Of a stretch of DNA of 64,000 nucleotides, positions 49,590 through 58,871 are shown in pieces (the stretch's first letter is position 1; each line of letters begins with the position of its first letter). The stretch comes from an uncultured Syntrophobacterales bacterium (GTDB lineage Bacteria; Desulfobacterota; Syntrophia; Syntrophales; UBA5619), in contig CAIYSL010000014.1 of NCBI GenBank assembly GCA_903928915.1, positions 1 to 64,000 of the forward strand, in the 5' to 3' direction. The notes beneath the pieces are model-generated. The model did not search any database, was not told the origin of the DNA, and was given only the letters and a program-made list of their open reading frames with translations. A program made the position numbers and the translations under genes.

Positions 49590-49808
49590 TTGAAGGGATA
49601 CGTAACCATCGATAAGGAACTGTGCAAGGAGTGCCACCTCTGCGTCGAGGCGTGCAAGAAGGGGTTGATTCATCCCTCCCGGGAGTACAACACCCGGGGA
49701 TACCGTCCGGTCTGTTTTACCGACGAGGCGGGAGAATGCACGGGATGCACGCTGTGCGCGATCACCTGCCCCGATATCGCGATCGAGGTGTTCCGCGAAA
49801 AGGGCTGA
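49590..49808 (+). CDS. 4Fe-4S ferredoxin, delta subunit of 2-oxoacid:ferredoxin oxidoreductase
   Basis: Electron-transfer subunit of 72 residues with two 4Fe-4S motifs: CKECHLCVEACKKG and CTGCTLCAITCPD. It starts at TTG 49590, nine bases after GAGGAG. It lies directly before the alpha, beta and gamma genes, the usual order for VOR/KOR complexes. Confidence 0.9.
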   Translation: MKGYVTIDKELCKECHLCVEACKKGLIHPSREYNTRGYRPVCFTDEAGECTGCTLCAITCPDIAIEVFREKG

Positions 49809-49862
49809 CCTTCCGCCCGCATCCCTTTCCTTGAGTCGCCAGTGTAGGAGCTGTGATTTGCC

Positions 49863-50939
49863 GTGAACAAAGTACTGATGCAGGGGAACAAAGTCATCGG
49901 AGAGGCGGCTATCCTGGCCGGGTGCCGCTTCTACGCCGGTTATCCCATCACCCCGCAGAACGAGATACCCGAGTACATGTCCGAGCGTCTGCGACAGGTC
50001 GAGGGCGGCGTGTTCATCCAGTCGGAAAGCGAGATCGCGGCCATCCATATGGTGGTCGGGGCGAGCGCCGCCGGCGCCAGAGCCATGACCTCGTCATCAA
50101 GCCCGGGAATTTCCCTCAAACAGGAGGGGATCTCCTCGCTGGCGGCCTGCCAGCTCCCCGCCGTCATCGTCAACATGATGCGAGGCGGGCCGGGGCTGGG
50201 AAACATCTCTCCGGCCCAGGGCGACTATTTCCAGGCCACCCGCGGCGGCGGTCACGGCGACTACCGGGTAATCGTCCTGGGACCGGCTACGGCGCAGGAA
50301 CTGGCGGACCTGACGATGGATGCCTTCGATCTGGCCGATGCCTACCGGACGCCGGTCATGATCCTGGCCGACGGCATGATGGGCCAGATGATGGAACCCG
50401 TCGTCTTCAAGGAACCCAAGCCGCGGGTCTACCCGGAACGGCATATGATGCGGGGCGCAGGCACGGGAAAACACAAGATCATCCGGGGCCTGATCCTCGA
50501 CCCGCTGGAGATGGAAGAGCACAACTGGACGCTCGAGCGGAAGTACCGGGTGATCGCCCAGCAGGAGACGCGCCACGAACTATACCGGGCCGAGGACGCC
50601 GAACTGATCCTCGTCGCCTACGGAACGGGTGCCCGGATCGCGAAGGGGGCCATCAAACGGCTCCGCGAGATGGGGATCAAGGCCGGCCTTTTCCGCCCCA
50701 TCACCCTCTGGCCCTTTCCGACGGCCGAACTGCGCGAGCTAGCAAAGAGGAACAAGGATTTTATGGTCTTCGAGCTGAGCACCGGTCAGGTGGTCGAGGA
50801 TGTGCGGCTTGCACTCCAGGGATATGCCCGGATCGGGTTCCACGGCCGTCCCGGCGGGGTGGTGCCGACCCCGGCGGAGCTGGCAAACGTCATCATCCGT
50901 CAGTACGACCCGAAGCAGGGGATCGCCGAGCATCAGTAA
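49863..50939 (+). CDS. 2-oxoacid:ferredoxin oxidoreductase alpha subunit (VorB-like)
   Basis: Alpha subunit of 358 residues of a cytoplasmic ferredoxin oxidoreductase, probably acting on branched-chain 2-oxoacids or 2-oxoglutarate. GEAAILAGCRFYAGYPITPQNEI, VFIQSESEIAAIHMVVGASAAGARAMTSSSSPGISL and NMMRGGPGLGNISPAQGDY are family blocks. It begins with GTG 49863. Substrate preference cannot be read from motifs alone; gene order fits VOR. Confidence 0.9.
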   Translation: MNKVLMQGNKVIGEAAILAGCRFYAGYPITPQNEIPEYMSERLRQVEGGVFIQSESEIAAIHMVVGASAAGARAMTSSSSPGISLKQEGISSLAACQLPAVIVNMMRGGPGLGNISPAQGDYFQATRGGGHGDYRVIVLGPATAQELADLTMDAFDLADAYRTPVMILADGMMGQMMEPVVFKEPKPRVYPERHMMRGAGTGKHKIIRGLILDPLEMEEHNWTLERKYRVIAQQETRHELYRAEDAELILVAYGTGARIAKGAIKRLREMGIKAGLFRPITLWPFPTAELRELAKRNKDFMVFELSTGQVVEDVRLALQGYARIGFHGRPGGVVPTPAELANVIIRQYDPKQGIAEHQ

Positions 50940-50996
50940 GCGCCTCCGGAGAACCGCCGGTTGCCGGAGGAAACCGAGAGGGAAAGCGGGACAGAC

Positions 50997-51767
50997 ATGA
51001 AGAAGGTGTTTTGCAGACCGAAGAGCATGACGGATACCGTCTTTCACTACTGCGCGGGGTGCGGACACAGCATCACCCACCGGTTGATCGCAGAAGTGAT
51101 CGATGAAATGGACATCCGCGGCATCACAATCGGCGTTCCGCCCGCGGGATGCGCGGTTCTGGCCTATAAGTATTTCAACGTGGACATGATCGAGGCGCAG
51201 CACGGCCGCGGACCGGCCACGGCCACCGGGATCAAACGGATGCTCCCGGACCGGGTCGTGTTTTCCTACCAGGGCGATGGAGACCTGGCCGCTATCGGCA
51301 TCGCCGAGAGCTTTCATGCCGCCAATCGGGGAGAGAACATTACGGTCGTCTTCATCAACAACGCCGTGTACGGCATGACCGGGGGGCAGATGGCACCGAC
51401 CTCCATGCTGGGGCAGAAGACGACCACCTCCCCGGCCGGGAGGGCATCGCTCCTGGACGGCCACCCGATCCAGATCTCCGAGGTGTTTACGCTGCTGCCC
51501 GGGACGGCCTACATCGAGCGGTGCACCGTGAACTCCCCGGCGGCCATCCTCAAGACGAAGAAGGCGATCCGCAAGGCCTTCGAATACCAGCTCGACTGCC
51601 GGGGTTTTTCGCTGGTCGAGATCCTCTCCCCCTGCCCGACGAACTGGAAGATGACGCCGATCGAATCGAACCGCTGGATCGACGAGGTGATGAGCAAGAA
51701 GTTCCCCCTCGGCGTTCTGAAAGACCTCCCGGCAGGAGAGGCGAAGAAGGGGGGAAAAACACCATGA
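50997..51767 (+). CDS. 2-oxoacid:ferredoxin oxidoreductase beta subunit
   Basis: TPP-binding subunit of 256 residues. FHYCAGCGHSITHRLIAEVIDE, AQHGRGPATATGIKRMLPDRVVFSYQGDGDLAAIG and FINNAVYGMTGGQMAPT carry the TPP and Mg2+ contacts. The track start at 50961 is early; ATG 50997 (MKKVFCRPKSMTD) is preferred. Its stop overlaps the gamma start by four bases. Confidence 0.92.
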   Translation: MKKVFCRPKSMTDTVFHYCAGCGHSITHRLIAEVIDEMDIRGITIGVPPAGCAVLAYKYFNVDMIEAQHGRGPATATGIKRMLPDRVVFSYQGDGDLAAIGIAESFHAANRGENITVVFINNAVYGMTGGQMAPTSMLGQKTTTSPAGRASLLDGHPIQISEVFTLLPGTAYIERCTVNSPAAILKTKKAIRKAFEYQLDCRGFSLVEILSPCPTNWKMTPIESNRWIDEVMSKKFPLGVLKDLPAGEAKKGGKTP

Positions 51768-52309
51768 TGGTGAAAACCATCTTTGCCGGCTTCGGCGGGC
51801 AAGGGGTCCTGATGATGGGATTCACGCTGGCCCACGGCGCCATGAGCGCGGGGTACCACGTCACCTTTCTGCCGGCTTACGGGGCCGAGGTGCGGGGGGG
51901 GACGGCCAACTGCACCGTCGCCGTCGCGGACGAAGAGATCGCCTCGCCCATCGCCTCGAAACCGGACCATCTGGTCGTTCTCAACACCCCGTCGCTGTAC
52001 ACCTTCCAGAACCGCGTCGCGGCCGGGGGATACCTGTTCATCAACTCCTCCATCATCACCGTCGATTCCTCCCGCCACGATGTCCAGATCGTCAAGGTCC
52101 CCTCTTCGGAGATCGCGGAAAAACTGGGAAACCCGCGGACGGCCAATACCGTCATGATGGGCGCCTTTCTGAAGAAGACCGGTCTGGTGGCGCCGGACGA
52201 CTACCTGGGCAGTCTGGAAGAGGTGATGGGGAGCAAGAAGAAAGCGATCATCGAAATCAACCGCCGGGCCTTCGCGGCCGGTTTCGAATTCCTGGAGGAG
52301 TCAACCTAA
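51764..52309 (+). CDS. 2-oxoacid:ferredoxin oxidoreductase gamma subunit
   Basis: Gamma subunit of 181 residues. TIFAGFGGQGVLMMGFTLAHGAM, PAYGAEVRGGTANCTVAVADEEIASP and NTVMMGAFLKKTGLV are the family marks. It starts at ATG 51764, overlapping the beta stop (ATGA). With the ferredoxin, alpha and beta subunits it completes a four-subunit complex that makes acyl-CoA and reduced ferredoxin. Confidence 0.92.
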   Translation: MMVKTIFAGFGGQGVLMMGFTLAHGAMSAGYHVTFLPAYGAEVRGGTANCTVAVADEEIASPIASKPDHLVVLNTPSLYTFQNRVAAGGYLFINSSIITVDSSRHDVQIVKVPSSEIAEKLGNPRTANTVMMGAFLKKTGLVAPDDYLGSLEEVMGSKKKAIIEINRRAFAAGFEFLEEST

Positions 52310-52310
52310 C

Positions 52311-52739
52311 ATGGCAGTCATGCAACTCTCCGTGCTGCTGGGCAACGTGCCCGGCACCCTCTCCCGGTTGACGAACATTCTCGACCGGGAAGACATCACG
52401 GCAAAGGCCCTCCTCGCCGCCAGCGCTGCAGAGAACAGTACCGTGCGGATGGTCGTCAACGACCCGGAACGAGCAGCGACGGTCCTGGAGAGTTTCCGCT
52501 TCGATTACGAGATCACCCCGGTCCTCGCCGCCGAGGTACCGCTCCATCCCGGCGGGATGAACGCCATCCTCAATCCTCTGGCCAAAGCGGACATCAACGT
52601 CCTGTACCTCTACACGACGATCAACCGGATCGGCAAGGAGACGATCGTCATCCTCGGGGTGGACAATATCGAGGTCGCCCGGGAGGCCCTCCGCCAGAAT
52701 TGGATCCACCTGATCGAGGATGAGATCTATTCCCTCTAA
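52311..52739 (+). CDS. Tandem ACT-domain protein
   Basis: Cytoplasmic protein of 142 residues with two ACT domains, which usually bind amino acids: [29 protein letters not shown] at the N terminus and [20 protein letters not shown] ... [18 protein letters not shown] in the second half. It starts one base after the gamma stop, so it belongs to the operon and may report amino-acid state to it. ACT proteins beside 2-oxoacid oxidoreductases are seen in anaerobes. Confidence 0.85.
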   Translation: MAVMQLSVLLGNVPGTLSRLTNILDREDITAKALLAASAAENSTVRMVVNDPERAATVLESFRFDYEITPVLAAEVPLHPGGMNAILNPLAKADINVLYLYTTINRIGKETIVILGVDNIEVAREALRQNWIHLIEDEIYSL

Positions 52740-52759
52740 CGGGCTGCCCCCCTGAAGAG

Positions 52760-53167
52760 ATGATCGTATCCCAGGAAAAAGAGACTGCGCTGCGCGAGCG
52801 GATGGAGCACCTCGGCGTCCGGGAGGAGGAATTCCGCGAAACCTTCATCCGCTCCTCGGGACCGGGCGGGCAGAAGGTCAACAAGACCTCTTCCTGCGTC
52901 TACCTTGTCCATGAGCCGACCGGTCTTTCCGTAAAATGCCAGCAGGAGCGATCCCAAACGCTCAACCGTTTTCTCGCCCGGCGGATCCTTCTCGACCGGA
53001 TCGAACGGATCCGGACGGGGCTAGTCGCGGCGGAAAAGACCCGCGTCGAGAAGATCCGGCGACAGAAGCGGCGCCGGTCCCGGCGGGCCAAGGAGAAGGT
53101 ACTGGAGGCGAAACATCTCCAGGCGGCCAAGAAGGGCCTCCGCAGCCGGATCAGACCGGAAGAATGA
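52760..53167 (+). CDS. Release-factor-like peptidyl-tRNA hydrolase
   Basis: Small protein of 135 residues with the catalytic GGQ motif in [30 protein letters not shown] and a highly basic C-terminal tail ([21 protein letters not shown]). It lacks codon-recognition domains, like ArfB/YaeJ and mitochondrial rescue factors, so it probably frees stalled ribosomes. tmRNA and smpB are also in this window. It follows the ACT gene by about 20 bases and may share its transcript. Confidence 0.85.
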   Translation: MIVSQEKETALRERMEHLGVREEEFRETFIRSSGPGGQKVNKTSSCVYLVHEPTGLSVKCQQERSQTLNRFLARRILLDRIERIRTGLVAAEKTRVEKIRRQKRRRSRRAKEKVLEAKHLQAAKKGLRSRIRPEE

Positions 53168-53197
53168 ATCAGGGAATGACGAAGAGGGAAGCGCGAA

Positions 53198-53235
53198 AAG
53201 GGGTGGAACGCCCCTGCTTCGGCGCTCCACCCCTT
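53198..53235. terminator. Bidirectional terminator-like hairpin
   Basis: AAGGGGTGGA and TCCACCCCTT form a perfect 10-base stem with a GC-rich loop that itself pairs partly. It lies between the rescue-factor gene and atpE, which converge. Confidence 0.7.
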
Positions 53236-53261
53236 GTTGTACGGTCGATCGTGGTTCGAAT

Positions 53262-53639
53262 TTACCCTAGGTAGCCGATCACCTTCAAGAGCGGGTTGGC
53301 GTACAGGACGACTAGGGCGATGACCAGCGCGTAGATGGCCAGGGACTCGATCATCGCCAGACCCACCATCATCGTGATCAGGATCTTCCCCTGCGCCTCG
53401 GGATTCCTGCCGACGGCGTTTGCGGCGCTGCTCAAGCCGTTGCCCATGCCCAGTCCGGTGCCGATCGTCCCCAGCGCCATGACGAGTGCCGCCGCCAGGA
53501 TGCTGCAGGCGACGACGATGGCCTTCGTATAGTCGACCGCAGAGCCGGGAGCCGCCGCCTCGGCCGCGGCAGCGGCAATCGGCGCCGACGACAGGACCGC
53601 TACAACCGCAAGTACACCCACACACCACATCCGTTTCAT
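53262..53639 (-). CDS. atpE: ATP synthase F0 subunit c with N-terminal leader
   Basis: Subunit c of the rotor ring, 125 residues; ordinary c subunits are about 75-90. The first 25 or so residues look like a signal peptide (MWCVGVLAVVAVLSSAPIAAAAA). Two helices follow: SILAAALVMALGTIGTGLGMG, then the loop GRNPEAQGK and TMMVGLAMIESLAIYALVIALVVLY with the ion-binding Glu. At the position of the sodium-specific Gln (Q32 of Ilyobacter) there is Met, and Thr67 is Leu, so proton coupling is more likely. A long leader on c occurs in other deltaproteobacteria. It stands alone on the minus strand, away from atpB. Confidence 0.93.
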   Translation of the reverse strand: MKRMWCVGVLAVVAVLSSAPIAAAAAEAAAPGSAVDYTKAIVVACSILAAALVMALGTIGTGLGMGNGLSSAANAVGRNPEAQGKILITMMVGLAMIESLAIYALVIALVVLYANPLLKVIGYLG

Positions 53640-53790
53640 ACCATACCTCCTCCTGTTTGATGGGAACTGCCGACGGCCGGAACGGATTCACCTGCTTTCC
53701 CGGGATGCTATGCCGCGTGTCGAAAAGGGTGGCCTTCCGGTCGTTCCGTAAGGTTACTGGTCGAAAATACTCCTGTTTTCCTCTGCAGCC

Positions 53791-53819
53791 CTTTTAGCGG
53801 CATGGGGATCGCTTGTCAA
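53791..53819 (-). promoter_or_regulatory. Promoter of atpE
   Basis: On the minus strand TTGACA (53814-53819), 17-base spacer, TAAAAG (53791-53796). It lies about 150 bases upstream of the atpE start. The rest of the 325-base region is open space before hemL with no further feature I can support. Confidence 0.65.
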
Positions 53820-53964
53820 GAAATATTTGGTACCGTCCGGAGGATTTATGGTATAGGAAACTGCCGCAGCGGATCCGGTACCGGCTGCGGGTCGGCTCCT
53901 GTCGGTGAAGTCCTCTGCGGCAAACCCGGGGGCAGATACACGACGAGCATAGGGGGCGGTTGAC

Positions 53965-55236
53965 ATGGAAATGGAGAACCTGTTCGCAGAGGCGCAGAAC
54001 ATCATCCCCGGAGGGGTAAACAGCCCCGTCCGTGCCTTTCGCTCCGTCGGGGGGTCCCCGCGGTTCATCCGGGAAGCCGCCGGGGCAACGGTCATCGATG
54101 CGGAGGGACGGACATACATCGACTATGTCGCCTCCTGGGGCCCGATGATCCTCGGCCACAGCCATCCGGAGGTCGTTGCAGCGATCCGGGAAGCGGCCGG
54201 CAAGGGGACCAGTTACGGAGCGCCGACCGAGGGCGAGATCGCCATGGCGCGGCGGATCGTGGCCGCCTTTCCGGCGGTGGAGATGGTCCGGATGGTGAGT
54301 TCCGGGACCGAGGCGACGATGACGGCCATCCGTCTTGCCCGCGGCATTACCGGCCGGGAGAAGATCATCAAGTTCACCGGCTGCTATCACGGCCATGCCG
54401 ATTCGCTCCTCGTCAAGGCGGGCTCGGGGGTGGCCACGCTCGGGATCCCCGGCAGCCCCGGCGTCCCCCGGCGGCTCGCGGAGCTGACGCTCTCGCTTCC
54501 CTACAACGACGCCGACGCGGTACGCGATGCCGTGGGGCGTTTCGGCGACGATCTGGCCTGCATCATCGTCGAACCGGTGGCCGGCAACATGGGGGTCGTT
54601 CCCCCGCAGCAGGGATTCCTCGAGACGCTGCGGGAGGTGACGCGGGCCAGCGGCAGCCTGCTGATCTTCGACGAGGTGATCACCGGGTTCCGGGTCGCCT
54701 ACGGCGGCTGGCAGACCCTGACGGGCATCGCCCCCGACCTCACCTGTCTGGGGAAGATCATCGGGGGGGGGCTCCCCGTGGGCGCCCTCGGCGGCCGCAG
54801 GGAGGTGATGGAACACCTCGCCCCCACGGGGCCCGTTTACCAGGCAGGGACCCTCTCGGGAAATCCCCTTGCCATGGCCGCCGGGATCGCCACGCTGGAC
54901 GTGCTCAAACGGCAGTCCTACGGCCAGATCGACCGGCTGGTTCAGGAACTCTGCACCGGGTACGGGGAGCTCTTCACCCGCAGGGGGATCCCCCACCGGA
55001 TCAACCGCGTCGGCTCGATGTTCACCCTGTTCTTCACCGCCGGCGAGGTCACCGATTTCGTCTCGGCCTCCCGGAGCGATACGGAGCTGTTCGCCCGCTT
55101 CTTCCAGGGGATGCTCAGCCAGGGGATCTATCTTGCCCCCGCCCAGTTCGAAGCCGGTTTCGTTTCCTTCGCTCATACGGCGCGGGATATCGACCGGACG
55201 CTCGCCGCCTGCGCGAAGGCCCTCGCGGCATTGTAG
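53965..55236 (+). CDS. hemL: Glutamate-1-semialdehyde 2,1-aminomutase
   Basis: PLP-dependent enzyme of 423 residues that makes 5-aminolevulinate in the C5 heme pathway. [99 protein letters not shown] and [16 protein letters not shown] (active Lys) are all present. It lies between the two halves of the split F0 genes, on the opposite strand from atpE. Confidence 0.97.
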   Translation: MEMENLFAEAQNIIPGGVNSPVRAFRSVGGSPRFIREAAGATVIDAEGRTYIDYVASWGPMILGHSHPEVVAAIREAAGKGTSYGAPTEGEIAMARRIVAAFPAVEMVRMVSSGTEATMTAIRLARGITGREKIIKFTGCYHGHADSLLVKAGSGVATLGIPGSPGVPRRLAELTLSLPYNDADAVRDAVGRFGDDLACIIVEPVAGNMGVVPPQQGFLETLREVTRASGSLLIFDEVITGFRVAYGGWQTLTGIAPDLTCLGKIIGGGLPVGALGGRREVMEHLAPTGPVYQAGTLSGNPLAMAAGIATLDVLKRQSYGQIDRLVQELCTGYGELFTRRGIPHRINRVGSMFTLFFTAGEVTDFVSASRSDTELFARFFQGMLSQGIYLAPAQFEAGFVSFAHTARDIDRTLAACAKALAAL

Positions 55237-55328
55237 TGCTCCCCCCGGTACGGGCGGAGGCATGCACCGCGGTAGCGGCGAGCGAACCGGGGAAATCGCC
55301 GGCCGGGGGAATCGATGAGGGGACAGCG

Positions 55329-56339
55329 ATGCGGAAGATCCTCGTAACCGGCGCCGCCGGGTTCATCGGCTACCATCTCTCCGGGCGCCTTCTCGCCGGG
55401 GGGGACAGTGTGGTCGGTCTCGACAACCTGAACCCATACTACGACGTGACCCTGAAAGAGGCGCGTCTCGCCCGCCTGAGCGGGAACGAACGCTTCCGGT
55501 TCATCCGGCTGGACCTCGCCGACCGGTCCGCCATGGAAGCCCTGTTCGCGCAGGAGCGGCCCGAGATCGTCGTCAACCTCGCCGCCCAGGCGGGCGTCCG
55601 CTATTCCCTCACCAACCCCCATGCCTACGTGGACAGCAATATCGTCGGGTTCCTGAATGTGCTCGAAGGATGTCGCCATCAGGGGGTGAAGCACCTGCTG
55701 TTCGCCTCGTCGAGTTCGGTTTACGGGGCCAATACGCGGATGCCCTTCTCCGTTCACGACAACGTCGACCACCCGCTCAGCCTGTATGCGGCGACGAAGA
55801 AGGCAAACGAACTGATGGCCCACACCTACGCCGCCCTGTACGGCCTTCCCTGCACGGGGCTGCGGTTCTTCACCGTGTACGGCCCCTGGGGAAGACCGGA
55901 CATGGCGCTGTTTCTGTTCACCCGGGCGATCCTCGCCGGCAGGCCGATCGACGTCTTCAACGAAGGCCGCATGCAACGGGATTTCACCTACATCGACGAC
56001 ATCACGGAGGGACTCGTCCGCGTCATGGAACGGGTCCCGGCGCCCGCTCCCGGCTGGCGTGGCGACCGTCCCGACCCCTCCGCCAGCTTCGCCCCCTATC
56101 GGCTGTACAACATCGGGAACAACCGCCCGGTCAGCCTGATGGATTTCATCTCCACCCTCGAAGCCCACCTCGGACGTACGGCGCAGAAGAACTTCCTCCC
56201 TCTGCAGGCAGGGGACGTGCCGGCCACGTATGCCGATGCGGACGACCTGATGGCGGATGTGGGGTTCAAACCCGCGACTCCCATCAGCGAGGGGATCGGC
56301 CGTTTCGTTGCCTGGTACCGGGAGTACTACCGATGCTGA
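55329..56339 (+). CDS. UDP-glucuronate 4-epimerase
   Basis: NAD-dependent epimerase of 336 residues that converts UDP-glucuronate to UDP-galacturonate. ILVTGAAGFIGYHLSGRLL, NPYYDVTLKEARLARL, YSLTNPHAYVDSNIVGFLNVLE, ASSSSVYGANTRMPFS, YAATKKANELMAHTYAALYGLPCTGLRFFTVYGPWGRPDMA identify the group that uses UDP-uronic acids. The track start at 55236 is early; ATG 55329 follows GAGGGG. UDP-glucuronate would come from the dehydrogenase at 26231. Confidence 0.92.
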   Translation: MRKILVTGAAGFIGYHLSGRLLAGGDSVVGLDNLNPYYDVTLKEARLARLSGNERFRFIRLDLADRSAMEALFAQERPEIVVNLAAQAGVRYSLTNPHAYVDSNIVGFLNVLEGCRHQGVKHLLFASSSSVYGANTRMPFSVHDNVDHPLSLYAATKKANELMAHTYAALYGLPCTGLRFFTVYGPWGRPDMALFLFTRAILAGRPIDVFNEGRMQRDFTYIDDITEGLVRVMERVPAPAPGWRGDRPDPSASFAPYRLYNIGNNRPVSLMDFISTLEAHLGRTAQKNFLPLQAGDVPATYADADDLMADVGFKPATPISEGIGRFVAWYREYYRC

Positions 56340-56438
56340 CCCGCGAAACCGGCGCGGGATGGTGCGGCGTTTCGCGGTAACATAGCGAAGATCGGGGTCC
56401 TTTTCGGTTGACTTCGCAATCCTCCTGTGGTAGAGGCG

Positions 56439-56723
56439 ATGGACAAAGAGACGAGGCAAACGGCGATCCAGATCGCTGCCGTGAGCAGCATCGGTATCGC
56501 CTTGGTGGTCGCCATCATCGGCTGCTTTTTCCTGGGGAGGTGGCTGGATGGAAGGATGGGGACGGACCCCTACCTGACGTTCTTATTCCTGCTGATAGGG
56601 ATCGCCGCCGGGTTCAGGAACATGTACGTCCTGCTCAAACGGTACGTGATGAGCGGGCAGAAGATCGCAACAGAGGTAACAGGTGGACCGCAGGGAAAAG
56701 GATCCCCTCCAACGAAGGCTTGA
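56439..56723 (+). CDS. atpZ: AtpZ/AtpQ-type F0 accessory protein
   Basis: Small membrane protein of about 94 residues with two helices (AAVSSIGIALVVAIIGCFFLG and YLTFLFLLIGIAAGFRNMYVL) joined by RWLDGRMGTD. The AtpZ/gene1 family often comes first in atp operons. The ATG at 56439 is preferred; a GTG at 56427 is in the track. Its end overlaps the next gene by 41 bases. Confidence 0.82.
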   Translation: MDKETRQTAIQIAAVSSIGIALVVAIIGCFFLGRWLDGRMGTDPYLTFLFLLIGIAAGFRNMYVLLKRYVMSGQKIATEVTGGPQGKGSPPTKA

Positions 56724-57078
56724 AATCACCAACTGGGTCATCCTGGCGCTGCTGCTCGCCGCGAGCCTCCTGTTCGCCGGCCTCCGCTTCAGCCTCGGCA
56801 TCCTCTGCGGAGGGCTGATCAGCGTCGTCAACTTCCATTGGCTGTACCACAATCTCCTGACCGTCTTCGCAGACCACCTGCCGCGGGCCAAGACCGCCCT
56901 CCTGACCCGGTACTATCTCCGCCTGGCCTTCACCGCCGTGGTCCTGTACCTGGTCATCTCCCACGACCAGGTCGACGTGATCGGTCTGGTGATCGGCCTG
57001 TCCGTGGTCATCATCAACATCGTCCTTACGACCGTGCTCGTTCTGGCGAAAAAATACTGCTTCGAGGAGGTCCGTTAG
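56683..57078 (+). CDS. atpI: ATP synthase subunit I-like protein
   Basis: Membrane protein of 131 residues with about four helices (WVILALLLAASLLFAGLRF, LGILCGGLISVVNFHWLY, YYLRLAFTAVVLYLVI, VIGLVIGLSVVIINIVLTTVLVL). AtpI helps assemble the c ring. It starts with GTG 56683 after AGAGG inside the end of atpZ, and atpB begins four bases after its stop. Confidence 0.82.
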   Translation: MDRREKDPLQRRLEITNWVILALLLAASLLFAGLRFSLGILCGGLISVVNFHWLYHNLLTVFADHLPRAKTALLTRYYLRLAFTAVVLYLVISHDQVDVIGLVIGLSVVIINIVLTTVLVLAKKYCFEEVR

Positions 57079-57081
57079 CGA

Positions 57082-57747
57082 ATGGAACCCTATCTGTTCT
57101 TCGAAACGCACTGGCTCCACGAGCACCATCTCGTCGTGGTCAGCTACACCTGGTTCATCATGGCCCTGCTCGCCCTCCTCTCCTTCCTGGCGACCCGCAG
57201 GATGGGCATCCTTCCCGGCGGGGTGCAGAACGTCATGGAGGTCATCGTCGAGGGATTCGACAACCTGCTCGTCGAGACGATGGGCCCGGAAGGGCGGAAG
57301 TTCTTCCCGCTGATCGCCACGCTGGGGCTCTACATCCTCACGGCGAACCTCATCGGGCTGATCCCGGGGTTCGAATCGCCGACGGCCAATCTCAACACGA
57401 CCCTCTCGATGGCCCTGGTGGTCTTCTTCACGACGCATATCGTAGGGATCAAGCTCCACGGCGCCAAGTACGTCAAACATTTTCTCGGACCGATCTGGTG
57501 GCTCACGCCGCTGATGGTGGTCATCGAAATCGTCAGCCACCTCGCCCGCGTCGTCTCCCTCTCCTTCCGGTTGTTCGGGAACATCGCGGGGGAGGACAAG
57601 GTCCTGGCCGTCGTCGTCTTTCTGGTACCCCTCCTGGTACCGCTGCCGGTCTTCGTCCTGATGATCTTCACCTCCTTCATCCAGACGATCGTCTTCATGC
57701 TCCTGACGATGATGTACATCGCCGGGGCGATGGAGGAGGCGCACTGA
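57082..57747 (+). CDS. atpB: ATP synthase F0 subunit a
   Basis: Stator subunit of 221 residues that forms the proton half-channels against the c ring. The essential Arg is in [20 protein letters not shown]; also seen are [28 protein letters not shown] and the C-terminal helices ([19 protein letters not shown]). It is the last of three cotranscribed genes (atpZ, atpI, atpB). The usual next gene, atpE, is instead at 53262 on the other strand. No F1 genes are in the window. Confidence 0.97.
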   Translation: MEPYLFFETHWLHEHHLVVVSYTWFIMALLALLSFLATRRMGILPGGVQNVMEVIVEGFDNLLVETMGPEGRKFFPLIATLGLYILTANLIGLIPGFESPTANLNTTLSMALVVFFTTHIVGIKLHGAKYVKHFLGPIWWLTPLMVVIEIVSHLARVVSLSFRLFGNIAGEDKVLAVVVFLVPLLVPLPVFVLMIFTSFIQTIVFMLLTMMYIAGAMEEAH

Positions 57748-57946
57748 GCCAGCACCGGAGCGCCGCGGGACATCGGCTCCCCTGCCCCGGACCATGATCG
57801 AGGGACCGGCGTTCAGCCCCGGTTGTGTGGCGGGTATTCGCGACTCCCCCCGCAGCCGTCCGTACGGCGGACAATAGGGCCCGTGCCGGGCCGCGAACCG
57901 ATCACGCGGCCGCACGGGTATCTTTCACTGAGAGAGGAACGGAATC

Positions 57947-58720
57947 ATGCGAGTCAACCGAATCAAGCAGAAGCTGAAAAACGGGGAAGCCGTGTACGGC
58001 ATCATGATCAAGGAGGCGCACAACGTCAACATCGCCGAAATCCTGGAGATCGCCGGCTACGATTATTTCGTGATCGACATGGAGCACGCCTATTACGACA
58101 TGTCCGATATCGCCGACATCCTCCAGTACGCCCGCAAGACCGAGATCACCGCCGTGGTGCGGATCCCCCGCCTCGACTACGCCTACGTCGCCAAGACCCT
58201 GGACATGGGTGCGGAGGGGATCTGGGTGCCCCATCTGGACACGGTGGAGGAGGCGCGCAACCTCGTCGCCTTCGGGAAGTACCCGCCCGAGGGGAAGCGG
58301 GGCGCCGCAGTGCCCGTCTTTAGGCAGAAGGAGCGGCAGGAATTCAAGCAGGCGGCAGACTATTTCCGGGCCGTCAACGAGGAAACCCTGCTGATCGCCC
58401 AGATCGAGAGCCGCGAGGCCATCGCCAACGTCGAGGCGATCACCGCCGTGGCCGGGATCGACGTGGCCATGATGGGCACGCAGGACCTCTCCCTCGACAT
58501 GGGCCTGCCCGGCCAGGGGAGCCATCCCGAGGTCAAGGCGGCGATCCAGCGGGTGGTCGACGCCTGCCGGAAGAACGGGAAGGCCTCGGGAAACCACATC
58601 CCCGGCATCGACGAGCTCCGCTACTGGACTGGCCAGGGGATGCGGATGATCACCCACTCCTACGAGACGAACCTGATCATCGAAAAGGGGCGGGAGGTGT
58701 TGAAGGCGCTGAAGGGCTGA
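57947..58720 (+). CDS. HpcH/HpaI-family aldolase
   Basis: Class II pyruvate-type aldolase of 257 residues in a TIM-barrel fold. FVIDMEHAYYDMSDIADIL, VVRIPRLDYAYVAKTLDMGAEGIWVPHLDTVEEARNLV, IAQIESREAIANVEAI and DVAMMGTQDLSLDMGL carry the metal and substrate residues. Family members split 4-hydroxy-2-oxoacids. A good ribosome site precedes the ATG. It lies about 150 bases before an aconitase-like hydratase; together they look like part of one degradation route. Confidence 0.88.
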   Translation: MRVNRIKQKLKNGEAVYGIMIKEAHNVNIAEILEIAGYDYFVIDMEHAYYDMSDIADILQYARKTEITAVVRIPRLDYAYVAKTLDMGAEGIWVPHLDTVEEARNLVAFGKYPPEGKRGAAVPVFRQKERQEFKQAADYFRAVNEETLLIAQIESREAIANVEAITAVAGIDVAMMGTQDLSLDMGLPGQGSHPEVKAAIQRVVDACRKNGKASGNHIPGIDELRYWTGQGMRMITHSYETNLIIEKGREVLKALKG

Positions 58721-58871
58721 GCGCCGCGGGACGTTCTTCCCCCTGCACGCCGGATGCCGGTGCAGGGGCGGGGGGGCCGAAGAAGTGCGTGCACGGGCGG
58801 CGCGCCGGGCCGGAGAGATGACCGCCCGGAAACGGGCGCTGCCCTGAGGATGCGGAATGAGGAGAGGTTGA

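Noticed and set aside
53245-53275. GTTCGAATTT resembling a tRNA T-arm
   Set aside because: It lies at the end of atpE and has no acceptor, D or anticodon arm around it.
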